The notes under the pieces were generated by a model. That model had not been told where the DNA came from. It saw nothing but the letters and a program-made list of their open reading frames with translations, and did no database searches. Shown here piece by piece: positions 42,323 to 50,854 of a stretch of DNA of 64,000 bases; within the stretch, counting starts at the first letter, position 1, and every line of letters begins with the position of its first letter. Origin of the DNA: JABFWF01 sp035539135 (GTDB lineage Bacteria; Pseudomonadota; Gammaproteobacteria; Xanthomonadales; Xanthomonadaceae); contig DATLJD010000011.1 in NCBI GenBank assembly GCA_035539135.1, positions 118,009 to 182,008 on the forward strand. Reading direction: 5' to 3'. The translations under genes and the position numbers were made by a program.

Positions 42323-42799
42323 CTACGGGTAGAAGTCCCGGCTGAGCCGCACGCTGGCGCGCGCATCGCCGCGCACGGCGGTGACGTCGAACCGCAGGGT
42401 TTCCGGCAAGGTGGTGTCCACCGTCGCGATGTAGTCGCGTACCGCGCTGCCGTCGGGGGTGTCGACGGCCAACTCGCGCAGGGCCAGGGCCTGGCGGCCT
42501 CCGCGCAGGTCGGTCACCGTCGCCTCGACCCGTACCGGCACCGTGCCGCCGCCGCCCTGCAGGTTGACCAGCAGCAGCACGCTGCGCGGCGAACGCGCGA
42601 TGCCGTAGCGGCGGGCCACCGCCTCCGGCAGCTGCGAGGTTTGCACCGCGCTCACGTGCACGGTGGCGTCGCCGAGCTGCGCGCTCGCTTCGGCCTGGGC
42701 GGAGGGCGCTGCGGCGGCGGGCACGGGCGCGGCAGGGCGGCCGCCGCAGGCGGCCAGGATGAGCGCGAGCAGGGCGGCGGCGAGGCGGAGGCGGGACAT
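42323..42799 (-). CDS. DUF4426-type lipoprotein
   Basis: The 158-residue protein has a lipobox ILAACG at about 15-20. The domain that follows matches the DUF4426 proteins found beside proC and yggS in many gammaproteobacteria (YGIARSPRSVLLLVNLQ, VTAVRGDARASVRLSRDFYP). The function is unknown. It is probably anchored in the outer membrane, since no Asp follows the lipid-bearing Cys. It starts 12 bases after the proC stop and is likely in that operon. Confidence 0.83.
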   Translation of the reverse strand: MSRLRLAAALLALILAACGGRPAAPVPAAAAPSAQAEASAQLGDATVHVSAVQTSQLPEAVARRYGIARSPRSVLLLVNLQGGGGTVPVRVEATVTDLRGGRQALALRELAVDTPDGSAVRDYIATVDTTLPETLRFDVTAVRGDARASVRLSRDFYP

Positions 42800-42811
42800 G
42801 GCGGTGCTCCC

Positions 42812-43654
42812 TCAGTCGTTGGCGGCCGACAGTTGCCGGCCGCGTTCGGTGGCGGCACGGATCGCGCGCGCGACCAGGTCGCGGAAGCCGCCCGCCTCGA
42901 AGGTTTCGAGCGCGGCCTGGGTGGTGCCGCCGGGCGACGTCACCCGGCGGCGCAATTCGCCCGGCGGCTCTTCGCTTTCCGTCAGCATGCGCGCCGCGCC
43001 GAGGATCGTCTGCAGGGCGAGGCTGCGCGCGGCGTCGGCCGGCAGCCCTTCCGCCTCGCCCGCGGCCTGCATCGCCTCGGCCAGCAGGAACACGTAGGCC
43101 GGGCCGCTGCCGGACAACGCGGTGACCGCGTCCATCCGCGCTTCGTCGTCGATCCACACGGTGCTGCCGGCGGCCGCCAGCAGCGCTTCGGTGTCCGCGC
43201 GCTGGGCGGCGTCCACCCGCGCGTTGGCGAACAGGCCGGTGACGCCGGCGCCGAGCAGGGCGGGCGTGTTCGGCATCGTCCTAACCACCGCCAGGCCGCC
43301 GCCGAGCCAGCGTTCGAGCTGGGTCGCGGTGATGCCGGCGGCGATCGACACCACCAGCGGCCGCGCCGCCCGCGCCGCCGCCGCCAGGCCTTCGCAGACC
43401 TGGCGCATCACCTGCGGCTTGACCGCCAGCACCCAGGTGCCGGCGCCGGCGACCGCCTCCGCGTTGTCGGCGAAGACGCGCACGCCGAAGTCGCGCGCCA
43501 GCGCCTCGCGCAGGGCGGCGACCGGTTCGGCGACGCGGATGGTGTCCGCCGCCCGGCCGCGCGCGACCAGGCCACCGACCAGGCTGCGCGCCATGTTGCC
43601 GCCGCCGACGAAGGCGATCGGGGTGGGTTCAAGCGGGGAAGCGGGAGTGGTCAT
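42812..43654 (-). CDS. proC: Pyrroline-5-carboxylate reductase
   Basis: This is the last step of proline synthesis, reducing pyrroline-5-carboxylate with NADPH. The protein has 280 residues. The Rossmann motif FVGGGNMARSLVGGL is at the N-terminus, AVKPQVM follows, and the signature ALSGSGPAYVFLLAEAM is near 170. It lies between yggS and the DUF4426 gene, a conserved group. Confidence 0.96.
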   Translation of the reverse strand: MTTPASPLEPTPIAFVGGGNMARSLVGGLVARGRAADTIRVAEPVAALREALARDFGVRVFADNAEAVAGAGTWVLAVKPQVMRQVCEGLAAAARAARPLVVSIAAGITATQLERWLGGGLAVVRTMPNTPALLGAGVTGLFANARVDAAQRADTEALLAAAGSTVWIDDEARMDAVTALSGSGPAYVFLLAEAMQAAGEAEGLPADAARSLALQTILGAARMLTESEEPPGELRRRVTSPGGTTQAALETFEAGGFRDLVARAIRAATERGRQLSAAND

Positions 43655-43711
43655 GCGCGCACCTGCGAAGCTGAAGGCGTCAGGATAGCGATCCGGCGGC
43701 CGCGCGGACCG

Positions 43712-44434
43712 TCAGCCGGGGCGGGGGCCGAACAGCGCGGTCCCGACCCGGACCAGGGTCGCGCCTTCCGCGACCGCCAGTTCCGCGTCCTCGCTCATGC
43801 CCATCGACAGCGTGTCGGCCTGCGGGTGCGCCGCGCGCAGGTCCTCGAACAGCCCGCGCATGCGCCGGAACGCCTCGCGCCGCCGCCCCAGGTCCGGGAA
43901 CGGCGCCGGGATCGCCATCAGTCCGCGCAGCCGCAGCCGCGGCGCTGCCGCGACCGCCGCCGCCAGCGCCGGCACCTCGTCCGACCGGCAGCCGTGCTTG
44001 CTGGCCTCGTCGTCGACGTTCACCTGGATGAGCACGTTCAGCGGCGGCCGTGCGGGCGGGCGGTGGCGGTCCAGCGCGGCGACCAGCCGGGCGCGGTCGA
44101 CCGTCTGCACCCAGTCGAAGGCGGCGGCGGCCTCGCGCGCCTTGTTCGACTGCAGGTGGCCGATCAGGTGCCAGGTGATGTCCAGGCCGGCCAGCTCGCG
44201 CTGCTTGGCGAGGGCTTCCTGGACGTAGTTCTCGCCGAACGAACGCTGGCCGGCGGCGTGCAGTTCCGCGATCGCGGTCGCGGCCTGCCGCTTGGAGACC
44301 GCCAATAATTCCGGCACTGGCCGTCCCGCCGCTCGCGCCGCGTTATCCAGTCGTTGCAGGAGTGTCTGCAGGGCATCCGCGAGCACGGCGGGAGTCCGGT
44401 GGTGGCGGGTTGACGTGCCGGTTGGGGCGCCCAT
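43712..44434 (-). CDS. yggS: YggS-family PLP homeostasis protein
   Basis: The 240-residue protein is a single alanine-racemase-like barrel. The PLP lysine is in LLAVSKRQAA, FGENYVQEA follows, and WHLIGHLQSNK and MGMSEDAELAVAEGATLVRVGTALFG are present. YggS/PLPBP proteins buffer pyridoxal phosphate and affect amino-acid balance. The ATG 44434 was chosen for length. The upstream DNA belongs to the divergent pilT region. Confidence 0.95.
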   Translation of the reverse strand: MGAPTGTSTRHHRTPAVLADALQTLLQRLDNAARAAGRPVPELLAVSKRQAATAIAELHAAGQRSFGENYVQEALAKQRELAGLDITWHLIGHLQSNKAREAAAAFDWVQTVDRARLVAALDRHRPPARPPLNVLIQVNVDDEASKHGCRSDEVPALAAAVAAAPRLRLRGLMAIPAPFPDLGRRREAFRRMRGLFEDLRAAHPQADTLSMGMSEDAELAVAEGATLVRVGTALFGPRPG

Positions 44435-44506
44435 ACTGCCGTCGGGGTGGGTCTTTTCGCCAGTCGGCACCGCCGGCGGCCCGTCGTGTGGGGGAGCACG
44501 CAAAGT

Positions 44507-45544
44507 ATGGATATCGCCGAACTGCTGGCGTTCTCGGTCAAGAACAAGGCCTCGGACCTGCACCTGTCCGCCGGCCTGCCGCCGATGATCCGGGTGGACG
44601 GCGACGTCCGCCGGATCAACATCCCGGCGCTGGACCACAAGCAGGTGCACGCGCTGGTGTACGACATCATGTCGGACAAGCAGCGGCGCGACTACGAGGA
44701 GTTCCTCGAGGTCGACTTCTCGTTCGAGATCCCGGGCCTGGCGCGCTTCCGCGTCAACGCCTTCAACCAGAACCGCGGCGCCGGCGCGGTGTTCCGCACC
44801 ATTCCGTCCGAGGTCCTGACGCTCGAGGACCTCGGCTGCCCGCGCATCTTCAAGGAGCTGATCGACCAGCCGCAGGGCCTGATCCTGGTCACCGGCCCGA
44901 CCGGCTCGGGCAAGTCCACCACGCTGGCGGCGATGCTCGACCACGTCAACAAGAACGAGTACGGCCACATCCTCTCGGTCGAGGACCCGATCGAGTTCGT
45001 GCACACCTCGCAGAAGTGCCTGATCAACCAGCGCGAGGTCCACCGCGACACCCACGGCTTCAACGAGGCACTGCGCTCGGCGCTGCGCGAGGATCCCGAC
45101 TACATCCTGGTCGGCGAGATGCGCGACATCGAGACGATCCGCCTCGCGCTGACCGCGGCGGAGACCGGCCACCTGGTGTTCGCCACCCTGCACACCTCGT
45201 CGGCGGCGAAGACCATCGACCGCATCATCGACGTGTTCCCGGCCGGCGAGAAGCCGATGGTGCGCTCGATGCTGTCCGAATCGCTGCGCGCGGTGATCTC
45301 GCAGGCGCTGCTGAAGAAGACCGGCGGCGGCCGCACCGCGGCGTGGGAGATCATGGTCGGCACCCCCGCCATCCGCAACCTGATCCGCGAGGACAAGGTC
45401 GCGCAGATGTATTCGGCGATCCAGACCGGCCAGCAGTACGGGATGATGACCCTCGACCAGCATTTGCAGGACCTGGTCAAGCGCGCCGTCGTCACCAAGC
45501 AGCAGGCGCATGGGTACGCGAAGGACAAGCGGCTGTTCGAGTGA
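44507..45544 (+). CDS. pilT: Type IV pilus retraction ATPase PilT
   Basis: The 345-residue hexameric ATPase powers pilus retraction and twitching. Walker A is GPTGSGKST near residue 133, the Walker B region is LVGEMRDIETIRLA, and a His box follows (TGHLVFATLHTSSA). The retraction motif AIRNLIRE is near 290. It is divergent from yggS and followed by pilU after 105 bases that hold no gene. Confidence 0.97.
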   Translation: MDIAELLAFSVKNKASDLHLSAGLPPMIRVDGDVRRINIPALDHKQVHALVYDIMSDKQRRDYEEFLEVDFSFEIPGLARFRVNAFNQNRGAGAVFRTIPSEVLTLEDLGCPRIFKELIDQPQGLILVTGPTGSGKSTTLAAMLDHVNKNEYGHILSVEDPIEFVHTSQKCLINQREVHRDTHGFNEALRSALREDPDYILVGEMRDIETIRLALTAAETGHLVFATLHTSSAAKTIDRIIDVFPAGEKPMVRSMLSESLRAVISQALLKKTGGGRTAAWEIMVGTPAIRNLIREDKVAQMYSAIQTGQQYGMMTLDQHLQDLVKRAVVTKQQAHGYAKDKRLFE

Positions 45545-45649
45545 TGGCAACCGGTCGCCCGTGGCCGGCGGTCGCAGCGACATCGTCCCCCATCCGGTGA
45601 CCGGCGGTCCGGTCCCCGGCTTTTCATCCGGTACCCCGGAGTTGCCCCA

Positions 45650-46780
45650 ATGAGCTCGATCGACTTCACCTCCTTCCTCAAGCTGATGGCGCACCAGAAG
45701 GCGTCCGACCTGTTCATCACCGCGGGCATGCCGCCGTCGATGAAGGTCCACGGCAAGATCGCGCCGATCACCCAGAACCCGCTGACCCCGCAGCAGAGCC
45801 GCGACCTCGTCCTCAACGTGATGACGCCGCAGCAGCGCGAGGAGTTCGAGAAGACCCACGAGTGCAACTTCGCGATCGGCGTGGCCGGGGTCGGCCGCTT
45901 CCGCGTGTCGTGCTTCTACCAGCGCAACCAGGTCGGCATGGTGCTGCGCCGGATCGAGACCAAGATCCCGACGGTGGAGGAGCTGAACCTGCCGCCGGTG
46001 ATCAAGACGCTGGCGATGACCAAGCGCGGCATCATCATCTTCGTCGGCGCCACCGGCACCGGCAAGTCGACCTCGCTCGCCGCGATGATCGGCTACCGCA
46101 ACCAGAACTCGACCGGCCACATCATCACGATCGAGGACCCGATCGAGTTCGTGCACAAGCACGAGGGCTGCATCATCACGCAGCGCGAGGTCGGCATCGA
46201 CACCGACAGCTGGGACGCGGCGCTGAAGAACACCCTGCGCCAGGCGCCGGACGTGATCATGATCGGCGAGGTCCGCACCCGCGAGGGCATGGACCACGCG
46301 ATCGCCTTCGCCGAGACCGGCCACCTGGTGCTGTGCACCCTGCACGCCAACAACGCCAACCAGGCGATGGACCGCATCATCAACTTCTTCCCGGAAGACC
46401 GCCGCGGCCAGCTGCTGATGGACCTGTCGCTCAACATCAAGGGCGTGGTCGCGCAGCAGCTGATCCCGACCCCGGACGGCAAGGGCCGCCGGGTGGCGAT
46501 GGAGATCCTGCTCGGTACCCCGCTGGTGCAGGACTACATCCGCGACGGCGAGATCCACAAGCTGAAGGAAGTGATGAAGGAGTCCACCAACCTCGGCATG
46601 AAGACCTTCGATCAGAGCCTGTTCGAGCTCTACCAGGCCGGCGAGATCTCCTACGAGGACGCGCTGCGCTACGCCGACTCCGCGAACGAGGTGCGCCTGC
46701 GCATCAAGCTGGCGCAGGGCGGCGACGCGCGCACGCTGGCGCAGGGGCTGGACGGCGTCGAGGTGGCGGAAGCGCGCTGA
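45650..46780 (+). CDS. pilU: Type IV pilus retraction ATPase PilU
   Basis: The 376-residue PilT paralogue helps PilT retract pili under load. It has Walker A GATGTGKSTS near 129, MIGEVRTREGMDHA, and TGHLVLCTLHANNANQAMDRI. It keeps the extended C-terminal helix of PilU. A GGAG site precedes the ATG. Confidence 0.96.
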   Translation: MSSIDFTSFLKLMAHQKASDLFITAGMPPSMKVHGKIAPITQNPLTPQQSRDLVLNVMTPQQREEFEKTHECNFAIGVAGVGRFRVSCFYQRNQVGMVLRRIETKIPTVEELNLPPVIKTLAMTKRGIIIFVGATGTGKSTSLAAMIGYRNQNSTGHIITIEDPIEFVHKHEGCIITQREVGIDTDSWDAALKNTLRQAPDVIMIGEVRTREGMDHAIAFAETGHLVLCTLHANNANQAMDRIINFFPEDRRGQLLMDLSLNIKGVVAQQLIPTPDGKGRRVAMEILLGTPLVQDYIRDGEIHKLKEVMKESTNLGMKTFDQSLFELYQAGEISYEDALRYADSANEVRLRIKLAQGGDARTLAQGLDGVEVAEAR

Positions 46781-46837
46781 CGCTATCGCCATGCGCGCGC
46801 GGCCTCGGGCCCGCGTGCCGCTTCGGAGATGACGCAA

Positions 46838-46857
46838 GGGAGCGGGCGGCCGCTCCC
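46838..46857 (+). terminator. Terminator hairpin after pilU
   Basis: An 8-base stem (GGGAGCGG/CCGCTCCC) with GCGG loop is followed by TGTTCATTTG, 57 bases after the pilU stop and just before the convergent DUF72 gene end. The U-tract is interrupted. Confidence 0.6.
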
Positions 46858-46867
46858 TGTTCATTTG

Positions 46868-47848
46868 TCAGGGATGCGCGCGTGGCGCGTCGTCCCCGCG
46901 CGGCCGCGGGCGGCGTCGCGCTCCGGCGGGCGGGCGTGGCGTCCGCCTCGCATCGGTTTCCAACGGCTCGTCCGGCTTGTCCAGCCCGAGCCGGCGCATC
47001 AGGCCGAGCGCGTCGAACGGCGCGCGTACCTTGGCGTCGTTGTCGAAATAGCAGTGCACGTCGCGCTTCTTGCGCGCCGGCGCCTCGCCGTCGCCAGCGA
47101 GGCGCGCGTCCCGCGGCTGGCCGCCCGCCGCCCAGGCGCGGATGCGCGCGGCCCAGTCGTCCAGCGCGCGCGCGTCGTAGCCGCTGACGTACAGCTCCTC
47201 GTCGCCGTGCAGGCGGATGTAGACGAAGTCGGCGGTCACGTCCTCCAGCAGCGGCCAGCGCCCGGCGGTGTCGGCGACGACCAGGGCGATGCCGTGCGCG
47301 CGCAGCAGGTCGACGAAGGCCGGGTCGCGGAAGCTCTCGTGGCGCACCTCGAGCGCGTGGCGCAGCGGCCGGTTGGCGTCGATGGCGAGCGCGCTGCGCC
47401 CGCGCATGCGCGCGATGTCGCGCCGGCGGGCGAGGGCCAGCGCCTGTTCCAGGTCGCGCGGCAGCAGCTCGAAGAAGGCCCCCAGCCGCGCCGCGTCGAA
47501 CCGCAGGAACGGCGGCAGCTGCCACAGGATCGGCCCGAGCCGGTCGCCCAGCCGGAGCAGGCCGGAGGCGAGGAAGTTCGCGAGCGGCTTCTCCACCTCG
47601 CGCAGCTTGAGCATGTGGGTGAGGTAGCGCGGCCCCTTCACCGAGAACACGAAGCCGGGCGGCGTCGCCTCGCGCCAGGCCGCGTAGCTGACCGGCGTCT
47701 GCAGCGAGTAGAACGAGCCGTTGATCTCGACGCTGTCGAAGCGCCGCGCCGCGTACTCCAGCTCGCGCCGCTGCGGCAGGCCTCGCGGGTAGAACACGCC
47801 GCGCCACGGCGCGTAGCGCCAGCCGGAGATGCCGATGCGGATCGCCAT
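46868..47848 (-). CDS. DUF72 (YecE-like) protein
   Basis: The 326-residue TIM-barrel protein of unknown function has IGISGWRYAPWRGVFYP at the N-terminus, EINGSFYSLQTP, QLPPFLRFD and YIRLHGDEELY. The last 50 residues are Arg/Pro-rich and not conserved in kind. DUF72 proteins have been loosely linked to nucleic-acid or sugar chemistry by fold only. The gene is alone between pilU and the peptidase. The 135-base gap upstream shows no clear feature. Confidence 0.9.
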   Translation of the reverse strand: MAIRIGISGWRYAPWRGVFYPRGLPQRRELEYAARRFDSVEINGSFYSLQTPVSYAAWREATPPGFVFSVKGPRYLTHMLKLREVEKPLANFLASGLLRLGDRLGPILWQLPPFLRFDAARLGAFFELLPRDLEQALALARRRDIARMRGRSALAIDANRPLRHALEVRHESFRDPAFVDLLRAHGIALVVADTAGRWPLLEDVTADFVYIRLHGDEELYVSGYDARALDDWAARIRAWAAGGQPRDARLAGDGEAPARKKRDVHCYFDNDAKVRAPFDALGLMRRLGLDKPDEPLETDARRTPRPPAGARRRPRPRGDDAPRAHP

Positions 47849-47983
47849 GCGGCGATGCTGGCGCCGGCGCGGTGGAAGCGATGTGACCCGAGGCGTCGCC
47901 GCCAGCGCGGGAAGACCGAAGGCGGGGATGCGAGAGCGCCGCGGCGACAGACTCGCCGCTTGCGCTTTCGTTTCAGCGCGCGC

Positions 47984-49693
47984 CTAGCGCGCCTTCGCCG
48001 CGTACTCTTCCAGCCCCAGCGTGTCCAATCCCTGCTCGAAGCGGATGTCGATCGGGATGCGGGCTTCCTGCAGGCGCGCCAGGTCGGCCTCGAGTTCGGG
48101 GCGGATCACGCCCAGCGTCTCGGTCATCCGCTTCGCCTCGGCGTAGTCGCCGTCGCCCTGCACGGTGAGCAGCTTGGCGCTGAGCGCGTTCATGGCTTCG
48201 CGCATCTTCGCGAAATCGACGCGGTAGCGGCCGCTGTCCGGGTCGCGGCTGAAGGCGCCGCGGTCGGCGAAGAAGTTGAAGCGGACCATGTTCGCCTTGC
48301 CGTGCGCGTCCGCGGCGCCGAAGCGCACCGAGCGCAGGATGCCGGCGAGGAAGGTGACGTAGCTGTCCATCAGCTTGGACTCGTCGAGTTCGCCGCGGCG
48401 GCTGAGCGCGTCCACCATGTACAGGCCGAGCACGTCGGCCTTGCCTTCCTCGAAACTGGACGCGTACTCCTTCAGCGCCTGGGTCACCGTGCCCTTGCCG
48501 TCCAGCGTGTTCTTGATGCCGAGGCCGTGCGCGACCTCGTGGAACATGGTGTCCTCGAAGAACGCGTCGAAGGTGACGTGCCGAAGCTGGTCCCGCGCGA
48601 TCAGCTCGTTGGCGATCGGCACCAGGATGGTGTCGAACTTCGCCTTCATCACGTTCTCGAGCTGCAGCCGGCGGGTGCCCTTCTTCAGTTGCACAACCTC
48701 GTCGTTGGGCAGGTTGATGGCGATGGTCTTGGCGCCGACGTTGGCGTTGCCGCCGTAGAAGACCGCGACGTAGGCGTTGAGGTCGGCGTCGGTGCCGGGC
48801 GTCTCGGCGCGATAGCGGGCCGGCACCGGCAGGCCCTGCTGCAGCGAGGGCAGGAACCGGGCGAAGCGCGCCAGCTTCGCGCTCCAGGCCTGATCCTTGA
48901 CCAGCACCAGGCCCTCGTAGGCGGCCTTGTAGCCGAACAGCTGGTCCTCGTAGGTCTCGATCGGCCCGATCACGACGTCCACGGGATTGGTCTTCATGTC
49001 CATCCAGGCGAGGTCGCTGGGCTGGAAGTCGTCGTCGAGCAGCGCGTCCGCGCGCATGCGCAGGTAGGCGGCGAACGCCTGGTCGGCGCTGTAGCCAGCG
49101 GCGTCTCGCAGCAGCGCCGCGGCGCGTTCGAGGTCGGTCCTGTACGCGACGTGGTACGGGACGGTGACCAGCTTGCCGGCGTCGTCGCGGCGCAGCAGGG
49201 TGTACCAGGACGCCTTGTCGGGCAGCGCCGCCCGTTCGAACTCCGCCTTGTCCATGTCGGCCGGGTAGAAGGTCGCGCCGGGCGGGCGCGGGCCGACGTC
49301 GGGCAGCAGCGGCGTGTCCTCGTTGAGCCGGTCCCAGGGGCCGTAGTTGAGCGCGATCAGCGCCCGGGTCGCCGGATCCGGCGCGCGCGCCAGCAGCGCC
49401 TCGCGGTCGCCGTCCCAGGACTGCCGCCAGTACAGGTCGTCCATCACCTGCGAGGCCTGCACCAGGCGCGCGAGCATGCGCTTGCCGTCGTCGTCGAAGG
49501 CGGACAGGTCGGCGGTGAGCGGGACCGTCGCGTAGTCGCCGGCGTGGCATTGCGCGTAGGAGGCGGCGGGGGCGGGCGCGGATGCTCCGGCGGACACGGA
49601 GGCCGGCGCCGCATCGGCGCGCGGCGCGGCGTGCTGGCAGGCCGCCAGCGCGGCGCCGGCGAGGCAGGCGAGGAACGGGCGGGACAGGCGCAT
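47984..49693 (-). CDS. M49 (dipeptidyl-peptidase III-like) zinc peptidase lipoprotein
   Basis: The 569-residue protein begins with a lipoprotein signal (MRLSRPFLACLAGAALAACQ), so it is exported and lipid-anchored. The zinc site is HEVAH near residue 385, and EEGKAD is about 27 residues later with the third ligand. Classical DPP III has the longer HELLGH. The five-residue form is known from Xanthomonas, where the motif is HEISH. It probably removes dipeptides from peptides in the envelope. In-frame ATG 49744 would hide the lipoprotein signal and was rejected. Confidence 0.87.
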   Translation of the reverse strand: MRLSRPFLACLAGAALAACQHAAPRADAAPASVSAGASAPAPAASYAQCHAGDYATVPLTADLSAFDDDGKRMLARLVQASQVMDDLYWRQSWDGDREALLARAPDPATRALIALNYGPWDRLNEDTPLLPDVGPRPPGATFYPADMDKAEFERAALPDKASWYTLLRRDDAGKLVTVPYHVAYRTDLERAAALLRDAAGYSADQAFAAYLRMRADALLDDDFQPSDLAWMDMKTNPVDVVIGPIETYEDQLFGYKAAYEGLVLVKDQAWSAKLARFARFLPSLQQGLPVPARYRAETPGTDADLNAYVAVFYGGNANVGAKTIAINLPNDEVVQLKKGTRRLQLENVMKAKFDTILVPIANELIARDQLRHVTFDAFFEDTMFHEVAHGLGIKNTLDGKGTVTQALKEYASSFEEGKADVLGLYMVDALSRRGELDESKLMDSYVTFLAGILRSVRFGAADAHGKANMVRFNFFADRGAFSRDPDSGRYRVDFAKMREAMNALSAKLLTVQGDGDYAEAKRMTETLGVIRPELEADLARLQEARIPIDIRFEQGLDTLGLEEYAAKAR

Positions 49694-49778
49694 GCGGACG
49701 GCTCCGTCGAGGCAGGGCGCCCATCCTACGCCGGCCGCCCGCACGGCCGCCGTGCCGGAGGACAGGGGTGCCCGCTGC

Positions 49779-49784
49779 TAGAAT
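49779..49784 (+). promoter_or_regulatory. -10 box TAGAAT of algH, leaderless type
   Basis: TAGAAT is followed by seven bases and the ATG of the algH-like gene. No Shine-Dalgarno sequence is present. The transcript of the algH-yqgF-pyrB operon probably starts on the start codon. Confidence 0.55.
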
Positions 49785-49791
49785 CCGCGCC

Positions 49792-50355
49792 ATGTCCGGC
49801 GCCTACACGCCCCTCGCCAACCAGCTGCTGGTCGCCCTGCCGACGCTGGCGGATCCGAACTTCTCGCGCAGCGTCACCCTGCTGTGCCAGCACGACGAGC
49901 AGGGCGCGCTCGGGGTCATGGTCAACCGTCCTTCCGAGTACACGCTGGGCGAGGTCTTCGCGCAGATGGGCATCGGCAGCGACGACCGTGCATTGTGTTC
50001 GCAGCGGGTGCTTGCCGGCGGCCCGGTCCATCCGGAGCGCGGCTTCGTCCTGCACGACGGCCGCGCCTGGGATTCCAGCCTGGCGATCGCCGACGACCTG
50101 TACCTGACCACCTCGCGCGACGTGCTGGAGGCGATGGCCGCCGGCGAGGGCCCGCGCGCGGCGACCATCGCGCTCGGCTGCGCCGGCTGGGGCGCGGGCC
50201 AGCTCGAATTCGAACTCGCCGAAAACAGCTGGCTGACCGCGCCCGCCGACCGCGAACTGCTGTTCGCGCTGCCGCTGGAGGAGCGCTGGCAGGCCGCGGC
50301 CTCGCGCATCGGCGTGGACTTCGCACGCATGGCCGACTACAGCGGGCATGCCTGA
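49792..50355 (+). CDS. yqgE: YqgE/AlgH family protein
   Basis: The 187-residue DUF179 protein has the family opening LANQLLVALPTLADPNFSRSV, LGVMVNRPSEYTLGEVF, and GCAGWGAGQLEFELAENSWL. Its molecular role is unknown; it has been linked to alginate control in Pseudomonas. It almost always precedes yqgF, which it overlaps here by eight bases. Confidence 0.93.
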   Translation: MSGAYTPLANQLLVALPTLADPNFSRSVTLLCQHDEQGALGVMVNRPSEYTLGEVFAQMGIGSDDRALCSQRVLAGGPVHPERGFVLHDGRAWDSSLAIADDLYLTTSRDVLEAMAAGEGPRAATIALGCAGWGAGQLEFELAENSWLTAPADRELLFALPLEERWQAAASRIGVDFARMADYSGHA

Positions 50356-50830
50356 GTCGCCGGCCAGCGACGCGCCGCAATTGCCGCGCGACGGCACGGT
50401 GCTCGGCTTCGACGTCGGCGCGCGCCGGATCGGCGTGGCGGTCGGCAGCGCCTTCGGCCACGGCGCGCGCGCGCTGGCCGTGGTGGACGTGCGCGAAGGC
50501 CAGCCCGACTGGCCGCTGGTCGACCGCCTGCAGCGCGAATGGCGGCCGCACGGCTTCGTCGTCGGCGACCCGATGACGCTGGACGGCGGCGACCAGCCGA
50601 TCCGTCAGTTCGCCCACGCCTTCGCCCGCCAGTTGCGCGAGCGTTTCCGGCTGCCGGTGGCGCTGGTGGACGAGCGCTCCAGCTCGATCGAGGCCGCGCA
50701 GCGCTTCGCCGCCGACCGCGCCGAAGGCCGGCGAAAGCGCCGCGACGCGGCGGTGCTCGACGCGGTCGCCGCGGCGGTCATCGTCGAGCGCTGGCTCGCC
50801 GCGCCGCAGGACGCGCAACCGCTTCCCTGA
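50348..50830 (+). CDS. yqgF: Holliday junction resolvase-like pre-16S rRNA nuclease
   Basis: The 160-residue RNase H-fold protein has GFDVGARRIGVAVGSAFG (first acidic residue), VDERSSSIEA, and a DAAVLDAVAAAVIVERWL helix with the final Asp. YqgF/RuvX matures the 5' end of 16S rRNA. It lies in the algH-yqgF-pyrB operon, 24 bases before pyrB. Confidence 0.94.
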   Translation: MPESPASDAPQLPRDGTVLGFDVGARRIGVAVGSAFGHGARALAVVDVREGQPDWPLVDRLQREWRPHGFVVGDPMTLDGGDQPIRQFAHAFARQLRERFRLPVALVDERSSSIEAAQRFAADRAEGRRKRRDAAVLDAVAAAVIVERWLAAPQDAQPLP

Positions 50831-50854
50831 TCCTTCCTTCTACATCCCCGGACC

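Noticed and set aside
49694..49744. Longer start for the M49 peptidase
   Set aside because: It would place 17 residues before a clear lipoprotein signal peptide.
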